64,000 nucleotides of DNA from Pempheris klunzingeri (lineage: Eukaryota > Chordata > Actinopteri > Acropomatiformes > Pempheridae), in NCBI RefSeq assembly GCF_042242105.1, contig NC_092014.1, positions 7,563,374-7,627,373 of the forward strand, in the 5' to 3' direction. The position numbers and the translations under genes were made by a program. Below are positions 22,001 through 33,300 of this stretch, in pieces (position 1 is the first letter of the stretch; each line of letters starts with the position of its first letter). Below the pieces are notes generated by a model. It was not told the DNA's origin and searched no databases. It saw only the letters and a program-made list of their open reading frames with translations.

Positions 22001-23042
22001 GCAATAGAAAAACAATTTGAAGTTGTGCATTTTCTGGATTAAGTCAATGTTTAGACAGTAAATCAAACCATACTTAAATGGTGCTGAGGCGCTGTTTTTC
22101 ATGAGACCGTAGGAAATATGTCTGCCAGTAATCAACTTAAGTTTTAAGGCTGAAAAACAAAGTCAGCATAGTTCACGAATGGTCTGACCAGGAATTAAAT
22201 TTAAAGAGCCTTGTAGGTTCCCCCACTGGCCACATGTATAAGTCTGGAGCCGTTTGACCATGGTGTAAATCTCCCCAGGACAGAGGGCAAAGGTTTGTTA
22301 TAATGCCACCTCAGGGTTCAACCTGTGGTCACAGAAGATAAGTCGACTCAGCTGACCGTGGATCTGAAGTAAAACATGCAGCATGGCTGACACTTTGTTG
22401 TCCACAACCCATAAATGATTTTGCTGTAATAACATCATCAATCATCTTATGGGAAAACATCTTTAACACGATGCTTTGGCCTCAAGTTTGATTGTGTTGC
22501 TAAGCGACTGAGTTACTCTTGATATTAGCACTACTGTATACGTTTCTTGTACTCTGCTCTGCTTCCATGTTTAATTTACTTACACCCACTTTGGAGCGGC
22601 TTCATGTGGTCATGCAGCTATGCTAGAATGATATTAATATACCAGCATATAAATGCTTGCCTCTTTCATGCACTTGCTCATTGTGTCATTTATTACCCTG
22701 ACTGATTCATACAGTATGCACTCGTTCTGTGTTCTTTCTGAGAAAAAACAAGTTGTTCCAAATCAACCAGTCGAGCTGAATTACGATAAAGTAAGAATAA
22801 AGATATCAGGTAAATCTGCATGTTTAATTTTTCATGGCTTATATCATGATTACCTTGATAATTCCTTTCATAGATGTTTAATATCTGTTTTTGGTGATTT
22901 CTGAAATCACATTGATTAGTGTTACCAATTTCTGTCCATTTTTATTGCTTTTAAGATTTTTCTTTTTTAAATTTTAGATATTGTACAGTGGAAAGCTTGT
23001 CTTGTTCTGGCTGCAGTATGAATGTTCACTTTGGATTCAGAA
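19050..23042. other. Spacer between fgg and a MITE; nothing recognised
   Basis: AT-rich sequence with only short open frames. The longest are about 60-114 codons (e.g. 21660-22004, minus) and lack family resemblance, splice support or a start context. No RNA gene seen. Confidence 0.5.
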
Positions 23043-23508
23043 ATTGGTGGAAAACAACAAGTGTACATTTACTAAAATACTTCACTCATGTACAGTTTTA
23101 CCGTATTTTACTTGAATATTACCATTTCATGTTACTTAAGTACATGCTCTTTTTTACTTGATCTATTTTACAGATTAATTTTAATAAGAGTATGTTATTA
23201 ATGATGAATAATTATTATAGATCAAACAACCTAAAACAAAGTTAATTAAATTAGCTCCTTGACCAGCTACAACATGCTGCTTATATCATCCAGTGATATT
23301 TCACATGATAACTAACAGAACAATCGAGAAGGGGCAATTCTATTCAGTTGTAATTTTGATACTTTAGTACAATTAGTTTGCCGGCAACACTTAAGAGCCT
23401 TCACTAAACAAACATTGAGAATGCAGGACTTTTACTTGTAATTTTCAGTATTTTACAATATTTCTAACTTTACCTAAGTAAAGGATCTGAATACTTCTGC
23501 CACCACTG
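23043..23508. mobile_element. Miniature DNA transposon of a common teleost family
   Basis: The right end reads AAGGATCTGAATACTTCTGC then CACCACTG, and the left end TTGGTGGAAAACAAC is a worn inverted partner. Inside are family landmarks: ACTTAAGTACA near 23138, TAGCTCCTTGACCAGCTACA near 23251, TTGATACTTTAGTAC near 23357 and GCAGGACTTTTACTTGTAAT near 23423. No coding capacity. Length about 465 bp suggests a nearly full copy, mobilised in trans. Confidence 0.75.
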
Positions 23509-24506
23509 AATATGGCACAAGGATATGCAATATAAATCAATATAAAAAAAGTGTGCGTGTAGATGCTTAGAAATTAAACTGAACCTCTGTGTGACTCTTT
23601 TCAACCCCAATATAGTTTTTTTTTCAATTCTGATTGATAATATGTTTGTATTCAGTTTCAGTTCACCACCACACTCACTCATTTATTATTGAGGTAATTG
23701 ATTCACTCAAGATTCGTGTGGTACCACTGCGGACACACACTTCACAAACAGTAATATGAAAGTTTATTTTTGCCTATAATTTATGATTGCAATCTTATCA
23801 TTTGGGAATTTTGCAGGGTATAAGTTCACGTTTCAAGATGTGTAATGCCGTATACTCATTAATCACACACACACTTCCTCAAAAGGGTATCTATGCCTTG
23901 TGGGTCAGGCTAATTTTCCCATAGTCTGGAGAAGCAGTTGGCCTGAGTTAAATACCAGCAATAATTTGCCCCTTTTGCAGGGATCTGGCATATCTAGGTC
24001 AGCAAATGTACTGTAACAAATTATTCAAAGACACAAGATCAAGAAGGCTGCAGTGTTTCTCAAGGTATTTTCTGGGTTAAAAGATGAGCGTGTAATTGAA
24101 GCCTACAGGATTATGATAATCTGGTCAAAGGAATGTTTTATCTCATCATATGGTTCCTCTGAGAAGATGCAGACCATCACAACACAGCCTGCTTTTTCCC
24201 AACGCTGATCCTAGACTGATGCCGGGACAAAACAGATTAGCCACTGAGTCCACTGCCCACCAACTTTTCTGCAAGTCATTGTCTGGAGGGTAATTAGCTT
24301 AGTAGTATAATAAGAAATGTGTTTCAAATCACCAACAGGGTAAACAAAAGTTGAAAAATTCAAAACAAAACGAATGTTAAAATGAAAACCAGCAGTTTAG
24401 CCAGTCAGTTTTTTCTTTTCTTTTGTTTCTTTTTGCAGCACAATCTCAAGTTGTTATGGCCCTCTATGAAACTCATTTTGAGCCTATGCTTTGGGATGGT
24501 AAAGCT

Positions 24507-24640
24507 CAGTGGTGGAAAGTAACTCAGTAGATTTACTGGATTACTGTACGCAGCAATTTTGAAGTATTTGTTCACAAGAATTTCTGTTATATGCACCTTT
24601 GTAAGGTGGTCTGTTCTGCTCAAAGGATACTTTTGATACT
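24507..24640. mobile_element. Partial copy of the same or a related miniature transposon
   Basis: Begins CAGTGGTGGAAAGTAACT, the characteristic terminus, and continues with diverged ATTTACTGGATTACTGTA and GCAATTTTGAAGTATTTG blocks before fading out. Only one end is visible. Confidence 0.65.
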
Positions 24641-24754
24641 TCAAGAGCCTTTTAGTGGTAATAATTCTTAAAGATATCCTCCATTCAAGCTACTGTAGGT
24701 TCAGTGACTTCTATGAATTTACCTAAATGATTAAATGACATGCTATCAAGTTGC

Positions 24755-24805
24755 TTATTTACATTTTTCATCTAGCAGACACTTTTAAAATGCTACCATC
24801 AACTT
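24755..24805. repeat. Possible fragment of a fish interspersed repeat
   Basis: TTTACATTTTTCATCTAGCAG followed by ACACTTTTAAAA resembles the widespread ACATTT..CATTTAGCAGACGCTTTTATCC repeat. A similar short echo occurs near 58455-58480. Weak match. Confidence 0.3.
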
Positions 24806-25701
24806 TGCCACCAGGCATTTGTAAGTCCAATATTCACTCTGATTTTAGATCTGGTTTTGGCCTAAACATCCCTTAACTAAGGTTGTAACCCTCAAGCTGC
24901 TAAATGCTCCCCAGTGTTCACTTGCTTTATTTACAGTTTCCCTCTGCGGCTGGAAATGCTGCTGATGAGAGCGAATCAAAACAGTGGAGTTGTGGCCAGA
25001 AAACCAAAACAATAAACTGAAAGATGCTAAACTCCACAGAGCTGAGGGTAATCACAGAGTTGGGTGATCATTTTCTGTATTCGGCATGACAACATGTACA
25101 TGTAGGCTAGTCATTGTATATATAAAAGTGCAGCTTTAAAGTAGATTAAGAGTGATTTTGTTGTGGGGTTATCGTTAACTTACTGCCTCTTTATGTGACT
25201 GCATTTTGTCCTTTACCAGATTTAAATGAGAGGAATACAACTGCTCATATTACTTTCTTATTACTAATGTTTACACATTCCTGCAGTCCTCAGATCTGCA
25301 GGAACAGTTGCAGAGTCAGAACAACACACTGAAACAGCATCTGGCAACTGTCTCACACAGCTGGAACCAACTTCTAGTCATTTTATACACAAACTTTACT
25401 TTACTCACTTTCACACCAGTGTCATTAATGATTCATTTAATCTACATCAGCTTTATTTCACTCTATTGTGTTGCACGGTTGCACTATTGAATAGAACCAG
25501 TGTGCTTTGCCTTAATTCTTTGCACGTTTCACTTAAAATAAATTCCCTCCTGCACAGCTAATTCTCTTGTTTGCTGCAGTTCGTGAGGGCCAAATGAAAG
25601 TGTTTAGAGGCGAGCAATGTGCGTCAGGCAGAAAAAAAAAAAACTAAGATGCTGAGGAGGTCAAGGAGGGAGAATGCGCACGTGCACAAGGGCACCCGTG
25701 G

Positions 25702-25758
25702 CCAATCGTGTCCTCTGGATTTCCCATCTCTCCTCCTCGTGCCAGTCAGGATAAAAAG
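25702..25758 (+). promoter_or_regulatory. CCAAT and TATA boxes of the first lrat gene
   Basis: CCAAT at 25702-25706 and ATAAAAAG at 25751-25758 lie about 105 and 55 bp before the ATG at 25809, a conventional core-promoter arrangement. Confidence 0.6.
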
Positions 25759-25808
25759 CTCTCTTCACTCAAACGCCTCAGGATATTTCCCCCCCGTAAA
25801 GTCTCACG

Positions 25809-27536
25809 ATGCTGCAGCTGTTGACATTCCTGGTGGAGAAGCTCTCTCTTCTCTCCAAGTTCAAACTTTTTGAGTCCAGCTGGTCGGATGCTGCGGACAA
25901 GAGCCGGGAGCGCCACGCACAACGCGGTCACCCACCGACTCTCCGAAGAGGAGACCTGCTGGAGGTCCCCAGAACCCTTTTCACCCACTACGGCATTTAT
26001 CTCGGTGATAATAAAGTCGCCCACCTGATCCCCGACATCCTCCCTGTGCTCACAAACGACCAGAAGCTCATCAGTACTGTCATCACAAACAAGAGGCTCA
26101 TCCTCGGCTGCATGTACAAGTGTGCCACGGTGCGCGTGGACACGCTGGAGGACTTTGCATATGGCTCCAGCATAATGGTCAACCACACGGACAAGACGGT
26201 GAAGAATCACGCACTAGCCAATGAAGATGTGGCGAAGAGAGCTGAAAAACTCATCGGAGCAATTCCGTACAGTCTGCTGTGGAATAACTGTGAACACTTT
26301 GTGACATACTGCAGATATGGATCTGCAGTGAGCCGGCAAACAGAGAAGGTACAGTCATTAACAGGTTCCTCAGTTTGGTCAGTAACCAATGATACTTATG
26401 TCTCATTAAGTGTCATTGGTTATTGATCATGTAAATAGTGTGATTTTTGATTGGCTGTATCCAGATTTAGCCAAGTGCATCATGCAGGTCAACATATTAC
26501 AAGCTGTGTTTTTGGCACCTTGGAGTGTGTCTTCATGCTCACAGAAAAAAAGATGCTGTGTTTAAATCCTGATTCACTTTTTACAGTTTAATCACAGTCA
26601 GATTAACAGCTAGGAGGATGGTGAGCAAGAGTTTGTGTTAGATCCCCCCCACTGATCCCCGCCCCCAGCCTTGGTGCTTTGTGTATGTGCCCTGTCATCT
26701 CCATGTCCCCATTAGATGCATTTTTATTAGACACAGCTTTAGTAGGAATATGCACCATGTGAATATAGTGTAAAGAAAAATTTTAGAAACTAGATTTTGA
26801 CACAGGGCGCCTCTGACACGGTTTAGATCAAGATAATCAATTTACTTACTAAAGAAAATACCGAACTCATTAAATCTATGTCATCTGCTGTGTGAAATGG
26901 TGCCACTACATATCATATGTAACTTATCTTACTGTAACTTATTATTTTAAAAAGATATATACTTTTTTTTGGATGTTAGAGATGGTCCTCATTTGTACCT
27001 CCACTATAAAACACTACAAGAAACCCTGATAATACAGGACACAATTTAGTTCCCATGGTGCTTTAGTGGTGCACCTTCTCAAACAAATCTGCAAATCAGA
27101 TTACTGAAAGCATCCAACACTGAGGGGATTTTAGGGCTTCTAGGAGTTAGGAGTTCTAGGAGTGTGTTTAACCATCACAGGTGAGGAGTACCGTTGCCAT
27201 GGTTACCTCCAAGTTAAGTTAGCAGTCTGACTTTGAGTGGTGGTTACACTGTTCACAGGAAGATAGGATTATATATGTGGCAGGCGGGCGACTGTTCATG
27301 TATCCATGGCATCAAATTCTAAATATTAGTCCATTAAGCAGGACATGTGAAATAATAATTAACCATATTTATTTCCCTTGTAGTTCTGTGAGGTCTTGAA
27401 ATCAATCATCAGAGACCAGCGCAGCGTGATTGTCACAGGCCTTCTTGGAATCATCTCTATCGTCTATTTCGGCATGGCAACGTCAACTACAGTACCCACA
27501 ATCCTTATCCCCTTTACTCTGTGGATGGCTGGGTGA
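25809..27536 (+). CDS. lrat: Lecithin retinol acyltransferase, tandem copy 1
   Basis: LRAT moves an acyl chain from phosphatidylcholine to all-trans retinol, forming retinyl esters for storage and the visual cycle; it is an ER membrane protein of the NlpC/P60 fold. Two coding exons, 25809-26348 and 27384-27536 (donor gtacag, acceptor ttgtag, phase 0), encode 230 aa, the same length as human. Catalytic residues sit at the human positions: His60 in [11 protein letters not shown], His72 in NKVAH, and Cys161 in [11 protein letters not shown]. The N-terminus is hydrophobic, and the C-terminal segment after IIRDQRSV (about 190-230) is a membrane anchor ending FTLWMAG. Start chosen for the match to family length. 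It sits after fgg as in other vertebrates. Which teleost lrat paralogue it is cannot be told here. Confidence 0.96.
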
Positions 27537-27891
27537 AGCAGTTCAGCACGAGGAACCTGCAAACAAACTGAACTGAATGGCGAGGACTGACTGGAAACCT
27601 CCTCAGAGCGGTGCACTCTTGTCACATGATGCCTTATGAGCCTGCATTACAACCATACTTTCATTATTATTGTGTAGATGACATTTAATGTTTTGTGTTG
27701 ATTCATGCATCAATAGTGTCCTATATGGTGTTTATTTGTCCTCCCATAAAAGGGTGAGGAAATACATGAATTCTGACATTTGAGTCAGTGCAAAAAAAGA
27801 ATATAATGTCTACAATAATATCTTAATGTATATACAGTGGGTATTTTATCGAAGTGTCCTTAATATAATGTTGTAAATATGACAAATGTTT

Positions 27892-27897
27892 AATAAA
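27892..27897 (+). promoter_or_regulatory. Polyadenylation signal of lrat copy 1
   Basis: AATAAA about 355 bp after the stop codon, followed by a GT-rich stretch (TTGTGTCTTGTGTGTCTTGG), a typical downstream element. Confidence 0.65.
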
Positions 27898-28209
27898 CTG
27901 TTTATATTTACTTGTGTCTTGTGTGTCTTGGCTGAGTGTGACTCTCACTGAGCCCCAAATTAGCTTTAACATATGTGATATATCATGATATGTTTCCTTA
28001 CTGAGAGACTCAGATCTAAAAGATTGATACAATATGCATGTAAATAGAAAGTATAGATATACTGCAAACTTGAACAATCACATCACAGCAACTTCATTAA
28101 AATGCAGTTAGTTGTAATATTGGAGTTACGACCTTTGACCTTTACTATAAATTGCAATGGATTAAACTAATTCGATATTATATGTCAAAAGTACATTACA
28201 CCCCTAAAA

Positions 28210-28232
28210 CGATGATCACATCGTGATCATCG
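28210..28232. repeat. Perfect 10-bp inverted repeat with 3-base loop
   Basis: CGATGATCAC, loop ATC, then GTGATCATCG, between the two lrat genes. Could form a small hairpin or bind a dimeric factor; function unknown. Confidence 0.8.
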
Positions 28233-28565
28233 TGTGTTTTTCTAGATATCCAAGAAAGTGCTGAATAATGATGAGATGAATTTAAAGGGCTGCAGACCAG
28301 TCTAGTCTACGAATAAACAAAGGCTGTTTATGTGGGTGTGATGGCTCAATATCAGTGACCTTTTCAATGAGGATTTAACTTGTTGCCGGGCCAGCCTTTT
28401 TAATGAGGACCCTTGACCTTAATACGCCAGAAACAAGGCCTGATTTTCAAAATCCAACAACACAGCAAAGTGATTACAGAAAGCTCCTTTATTTCTATCA
28501 AAATCGTACTTAAACGTTGGTCAATACTTAATCCTACTAACCACTTTGGCCACTCCCAGTTCCAA

Positions 28566-28576
28566 CATAAATAAAT
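28566..28576 (+). promoter_or_regulatory. TATA-like box of lrat copy 2
   Basis: CATAAATAAAT lies about 40 bp before the ATG at 28610, so the second gene has its own core promoter and probably a short 5' UTR. Confidence 0.5.
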
Positions 28577-28609
28577 TGGGTGTCAACCACCTTGCTGCAT
28601 GCTGCCATC

Positions 28610-30344
28610 ATGTTTCTGTACCAACTACTCAACTTTTTCTTTGTAGCCTCAAAGAAGGAAGAGAAATCTAAATATGACCTGTCTCTTTACAAGCGTGGCG
28701 ATCTATTAGAAGTCCCCAGGACATTATTCACACATTTTGGTATCTACTTGGGCGACAATCGCGTGGCTCATCTGATTCCGGACATCCTGCCGGTTATTTC
28801 CAGGAATAGATCTGCAATTGCCAAGATGGTAACAAATAACCGCCTACTGCTGGGGGTCCTCACTAAGGTTGCCAGCGTCCGAGTGGATTCTGTGGAAGAT
28901 TTTGCGTATGGCTCAGAGATTCTGGTCAACAACATGGACAAAGTGTGCAGCAGGGCTCCTTTGGATGGGGATGAGGTGGCCAGAAGGGCAGAGAAACTCC
29001 TGGGCTCAGTCACCTACAGCTTACTGTGGTACAACTGTGAACACTACGTCATGTACTGCAGATATGGCATGGCCATCAGCTACCAGACGTACCAGGTACA
29101 GACTCTGGCCTATCAGTAAACATTTAAGGATCGCTTTATGTTTTTTTTCTCCACACTGGTTGTTAAAAGATCCTTTCTTAACCAATGTAAGTGATGGGGA
29201 CCAAATCCACAGGCCTTGTGCTGTGTAAAACTGCGAAGCTTAACCAAAGCTAATATGAGACTTACAAGTCAATATCTTGTGGTGTTACAGCCATTTTAGC
29301 TCTTTGTTCCTTTGCCAACTTTTCTTAGCTTCAGGGATAGTAAAATGAGAATATTGCCATGAAAATACAGTAAATTTGGAAGATAGCCATTTTATTTGAC
29401 TATACTAAGACTGCCGAAGCCTCACGTAAGCTTTGGCTGAACCTTGAAATTCATTTCTGCATAGAACGTGTACTGTAAACTTAAAATGCAACTGCATTAG
29501 GAAGGAATCTCTCCACAGCCAGCATGAACAAGAGGAATGATTACAATGACCAATAACTCTTTTAATTGATTTATAGATGCATGATAACTGTTTTAGGGCA
29601 GAGAAAATATCTTATCCTTTACTATAAGATCAATTAACATCAAGTATGATTGAATTAGTCAATGAATTGTGGTTTGCAAACTGTCTGTTGCATTAGAGAT
29701 ATACTGTATATAAGCTATTATTAATGTCATGGCTGAGCAGCTTGTCAAAGCAAAACTCCTTTCCATGATTTCTTAAGTGTTTCTGCACTACATCCTGGAG
29801 AATATTGCATGAGAAAGGTCACATGGAAAAGGTTTAAGTATCATCGCACGTGCAGGATTTGCAGTAATGAAAAACAGAATTTGCGTGTAACACTCGGTGT
29901 AAGGTGGTGTTAATCTAAATGTACTTGTGATGGTGTGACCGAGGTAAACAGCTTTAGTTCACAATGACTGGCTATCTTACAGCCAGACTTACTGATATTT
30001 GCTCAAATGGGGATATTTTCAAACCAGTCATGAAAATTAACTTATTCACGAGGCGATTAGCTCCACCTAGTGTTACTTCACGCCAAATTTACTGCCGTGC
30101 TGGAGGTAGTGCTGACAGACCTCTACTACACAGATAATTTGCGATCTACTTTGCCTCAAATCGCTGATTCTCACTCTCTTTCTTGTAGTTCTGCACAACA
30201 GTACGGAAGATTGTTTGCAGCAGGATGAGTTCCTACTTGACTGCACTGTGTGGTGCAGGAACCATGCTGTACCTGGGCTGTGTGACGCCACTGACAGTTT
30301 TACCGACCCTGCTCATCTCATTCACCATCTGGATGGCAGCCTAA
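28610..30344 (+). CDS. Lecithin retinol acyltransferase-like, tandem copy 2
   Basis: Two coding exons, 28610-29095 and 30189-30344 (donor gtacag, acceptor ttgtag, phase 0), encode 213 aa. It keeps the catalytic set: His42 in [15 protein letters not shown], His54, and Cys143 in [11 protein letters not shown]. It also has the same intron position as copy 1, so it is a tandem duplicate. The N-terminus is about 18 residues shorter ([19 protein letters not shown]), still with a hydrophobic stretch. The C-terminal anchor (from about [11 protein letters not shown]) is much diverged but ends FTIWMAA. Upstream GTG at 28580 is in frame but an unlikely start. Divergence in loop and tail suggests changed expression or substrate handling; enzyme activity is likely but not proven. 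Confidence 0.93.
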
Positions 30345-33300
30345 CAGCCTCTGCTGAGACGACTCAGGAGAAAAGACTTAACATGCTGGAAGCTCAAATG
30401 CAGTCCTGTGGTTTAGCTGCGTGACTAAAGCCACTGGGAAGTGTGTGTGTGCACCATTAAAAAAAATGTCAGCGTTTTACTTTTTATGCTATTTGGAAAA
30501 CTGTTGATTTTTTTTTTTTATCTGATGTTTTATTTGTCTTTGCCTCGATGATTTGATCCTGACAGTCACGATGTTATAAACCCTTTTGTTAGATTTCTAA
30601 TTTTGCAAGCTATTCATCATTAATGTTCACCAGTCTCTGATAGTCAACATTAATTTCATTTAACAGTCACAGCTCATAGATTATAAATTGACTTTGACTT
30701 AGCAAAATGGAAAACTCCTGAGGAGTGAGATAAAGCTGAACAGAGGTATTTGGAAAGAAGAGACTGACCTGTAGATACATGATGGTGTATGCAGATGGAT
30801 GTTTTAGGTATATTGTTGTGAATGCTTTCTTAGTTCACCATTAGTGTAATATTATAATTATATATCTTGCTTTAGCAAAAAGGTTGGCTTGGACAAAGTG
30901 CAATAAGTTTCTTCTTAATGTACAGAATAATTTTGATATATTGTGAAGACAAATGTCATGTGTGTCAGTCCATTAAACGTGTATTTCTACATACTCCCTC
31001 TTGTGTTTCCTGTATTAAAAATCAAATACTTTCATTGTTTCTGCTTCCATCAAAGTGGATTTTATACCTTCCCTGGCAGAATGACAGAACTGTCTGTGAG
31101 AACATACTACTGAATACAAGGTTGGGAAAAATAGCCACAAGCGGTCCAAATTTGAGTTAAATGAGTTGTTTAGTGGTCAACCTTCTGTCATTGTAAAGGA
31201 TCTGAGATGAGCAACATTAATAAAACTTCTTTTCGCATTTCTCCCAAGAAGCTAGCAGGCCAAATTGACTTGATAATAGTTCAACTGAATACAGGAGATG
31301 CTTCATAATGAACAAGAAATATTAAGAGCATCAGAGTATCAGTGTTATAAATTATTAATTCTGCTTCTGTCCAAAATGAAAAATGGCATCACAGCCCACA
31401 GGAAGACACTCAGTGGTGTGCTAGGACTATTATTTATGTAACAAACCAATAAATCTTTATTATGGTTGGTGGTTGTGGAGCTGTCTGTGCCCGCAAAGCT
31501 ATTAAGGTTATGTAAGTCTTTAAAAGAGATGAAATTGACTTCAAACTAAACGGTGGAAAATTACCCTGTAATGTCTGTGTTTCTTAAAAACCTTTTAATT
31601 ATTTGGAGAATCAGAGAATCAATCTGGACGACAAAGCCGGCAGTGGGTCCTAAAAGAGCAGGGAGGAACAAGCTCGCTACAGCTTGGACGGCACACAACA
31701 ACTGAAACAACAGCTAAAGCGCAGGTTTAGTGGATGCATTTACCGTGGAGCTGATGGGGAATACAAAGCAGGTGTGTGAGTGGGTATGGGGTTAACTGAT
31801 GTGGGGGCTCTCTGGTAACAGCTCCTGGACAGGGGGGGAACGACAGGCTCTGTAACAGCAGGAGCTGATAAACTGGCCGACTGGCAGCAGAGCATAGACT
31901 GTGTGAAATGTTATGAATCAGCTGAATGACTTCCTGTGCCTGTCTGCTACATAAATACACTTAGAATTTATTCCATCATCGATTAACCCTTTGCACAGTA
32001 AGAACAGAGAGGTACCTGTAATCCTGGTTCTATGAGAACAACAACCATCTAATAGACTGTCAAAGAGTAAAGCCTCTGTGAAAAAGAACTGGATTTTATT
32101 GTATTTAAAGACAGAAGTTACATGTTGCTCTTCTCATCTTTTTCAAAATAAATGTACCCCATGAAGATTTTGAACACTAGTAGTGCTATAGAGCAGGTCC
32201 CTAAGGAACTGCAATCGGTATGTTAATTTGGCCTCAAAGCAAAATAAAGTAAGTAAGTAAACTTACTTAAACTCCACAGAGCACTTTCAGCATTTTGTTT
32301 TGCTTAAAAGAAGAAATTATATGATGTTGTGTATTAATAAAATACTACTCAAATATGAGCCAGTAATGATATAATATCATTAGCTTCATGTATTCACACA
32401 AAATGTAAAGAGACCATTAAAAGATACATCATTTCATCTGTAACCTGTAGAAAAAGGGAGCAGGCTCTAGATTACAACTACCAGAGGCTCCTTACCATTA
32501 GCTCAGATAAAACAAGCCCATGTCCAGGATAGTAAGATGTAAAAACTCAATGTGGTCAAACTCTATGAATGTATCTGAAACAAAGGAACACAGATAAGGA
32601 CCAGTGCTAATGGAGGATAATTGCCTTGACATTAGAGTAAGGCACTATTCCTGCAGAGGAGCACTATGTATTGATTCAAGAGAGGCTGATGTAACAGGCT
32701 GAAGCCCCCAAGTTCTATTAAGCGGAGTGCAGGTGCACAGTCTCTGCTGGGATTGAAGGGTAAGTGAGTTTGTCACCTCTAAAATTGGCACCTTTCAGCT
32801 TTTAGCCTGGAGTCACTGAGGGAGATCTATCCAATCATATCTACATTCCCACAATGATCTCCTCTTATAGCTACAAATAAATACATCAAACATGGATCAC
32901 ATGGCTGCTTTAGCAATCACATTTTTTGTTTCTGGAAGAACAGGGTGGGATGAAGTTATGCCAAGAGCACAAACAAACTCTGTCTCAAGGATAAAGTGCT
33001 CCAAGCATAGATATGTTTACAATGTCCACCATTCAACAGGACCATTACAGGGGGAAGAAGCATGAGTGTATTCTTCCTGATGAATTTGTTTACTCATAGT
33101 TTATGCTTCTTATATTGCTTGATGGATATTTTGTCCTTTTACAGATGAACGCCCTTTATGTTTGCTATCTGAACACAGCAGTAAGTCTCCATTTCATCAG
33201 TTTCATCCATATCAAGGCCTTGAGGGATATTAAAATCCAAACATTCAGACTGTGAAGAGGTTCCCACACTATGGAAAGACTAGTAGTTACTCAATTAAGT

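Noticed and set aside
21649-22004. Overlapping minus-strand open frames of 81 and 114 codons
   Set aside because: No recognised domain, no splice context and composition like the surrounding AT-rich spacer; overlapping frames of this size arise by chance.
25746-26210. 154-codon minus-strand open frame
   Set aside because: It is the antisense shadow of lrat exon 1, whose GC-rich codons suppress stops on the other strand.
28580-28609. GTG-initiated extension of lrat copy 2
   Set aside because: Non-ATG start; the ATG at 28610 is in frame and gives a normal hydrophobic N-terminus.
32010-32060. Possible DNA-transposon end near AGGTACCTGTAATCCTGG
   Set aside because: Partner inverted repeat not found; similarity to known fish repeat ends is too weak.
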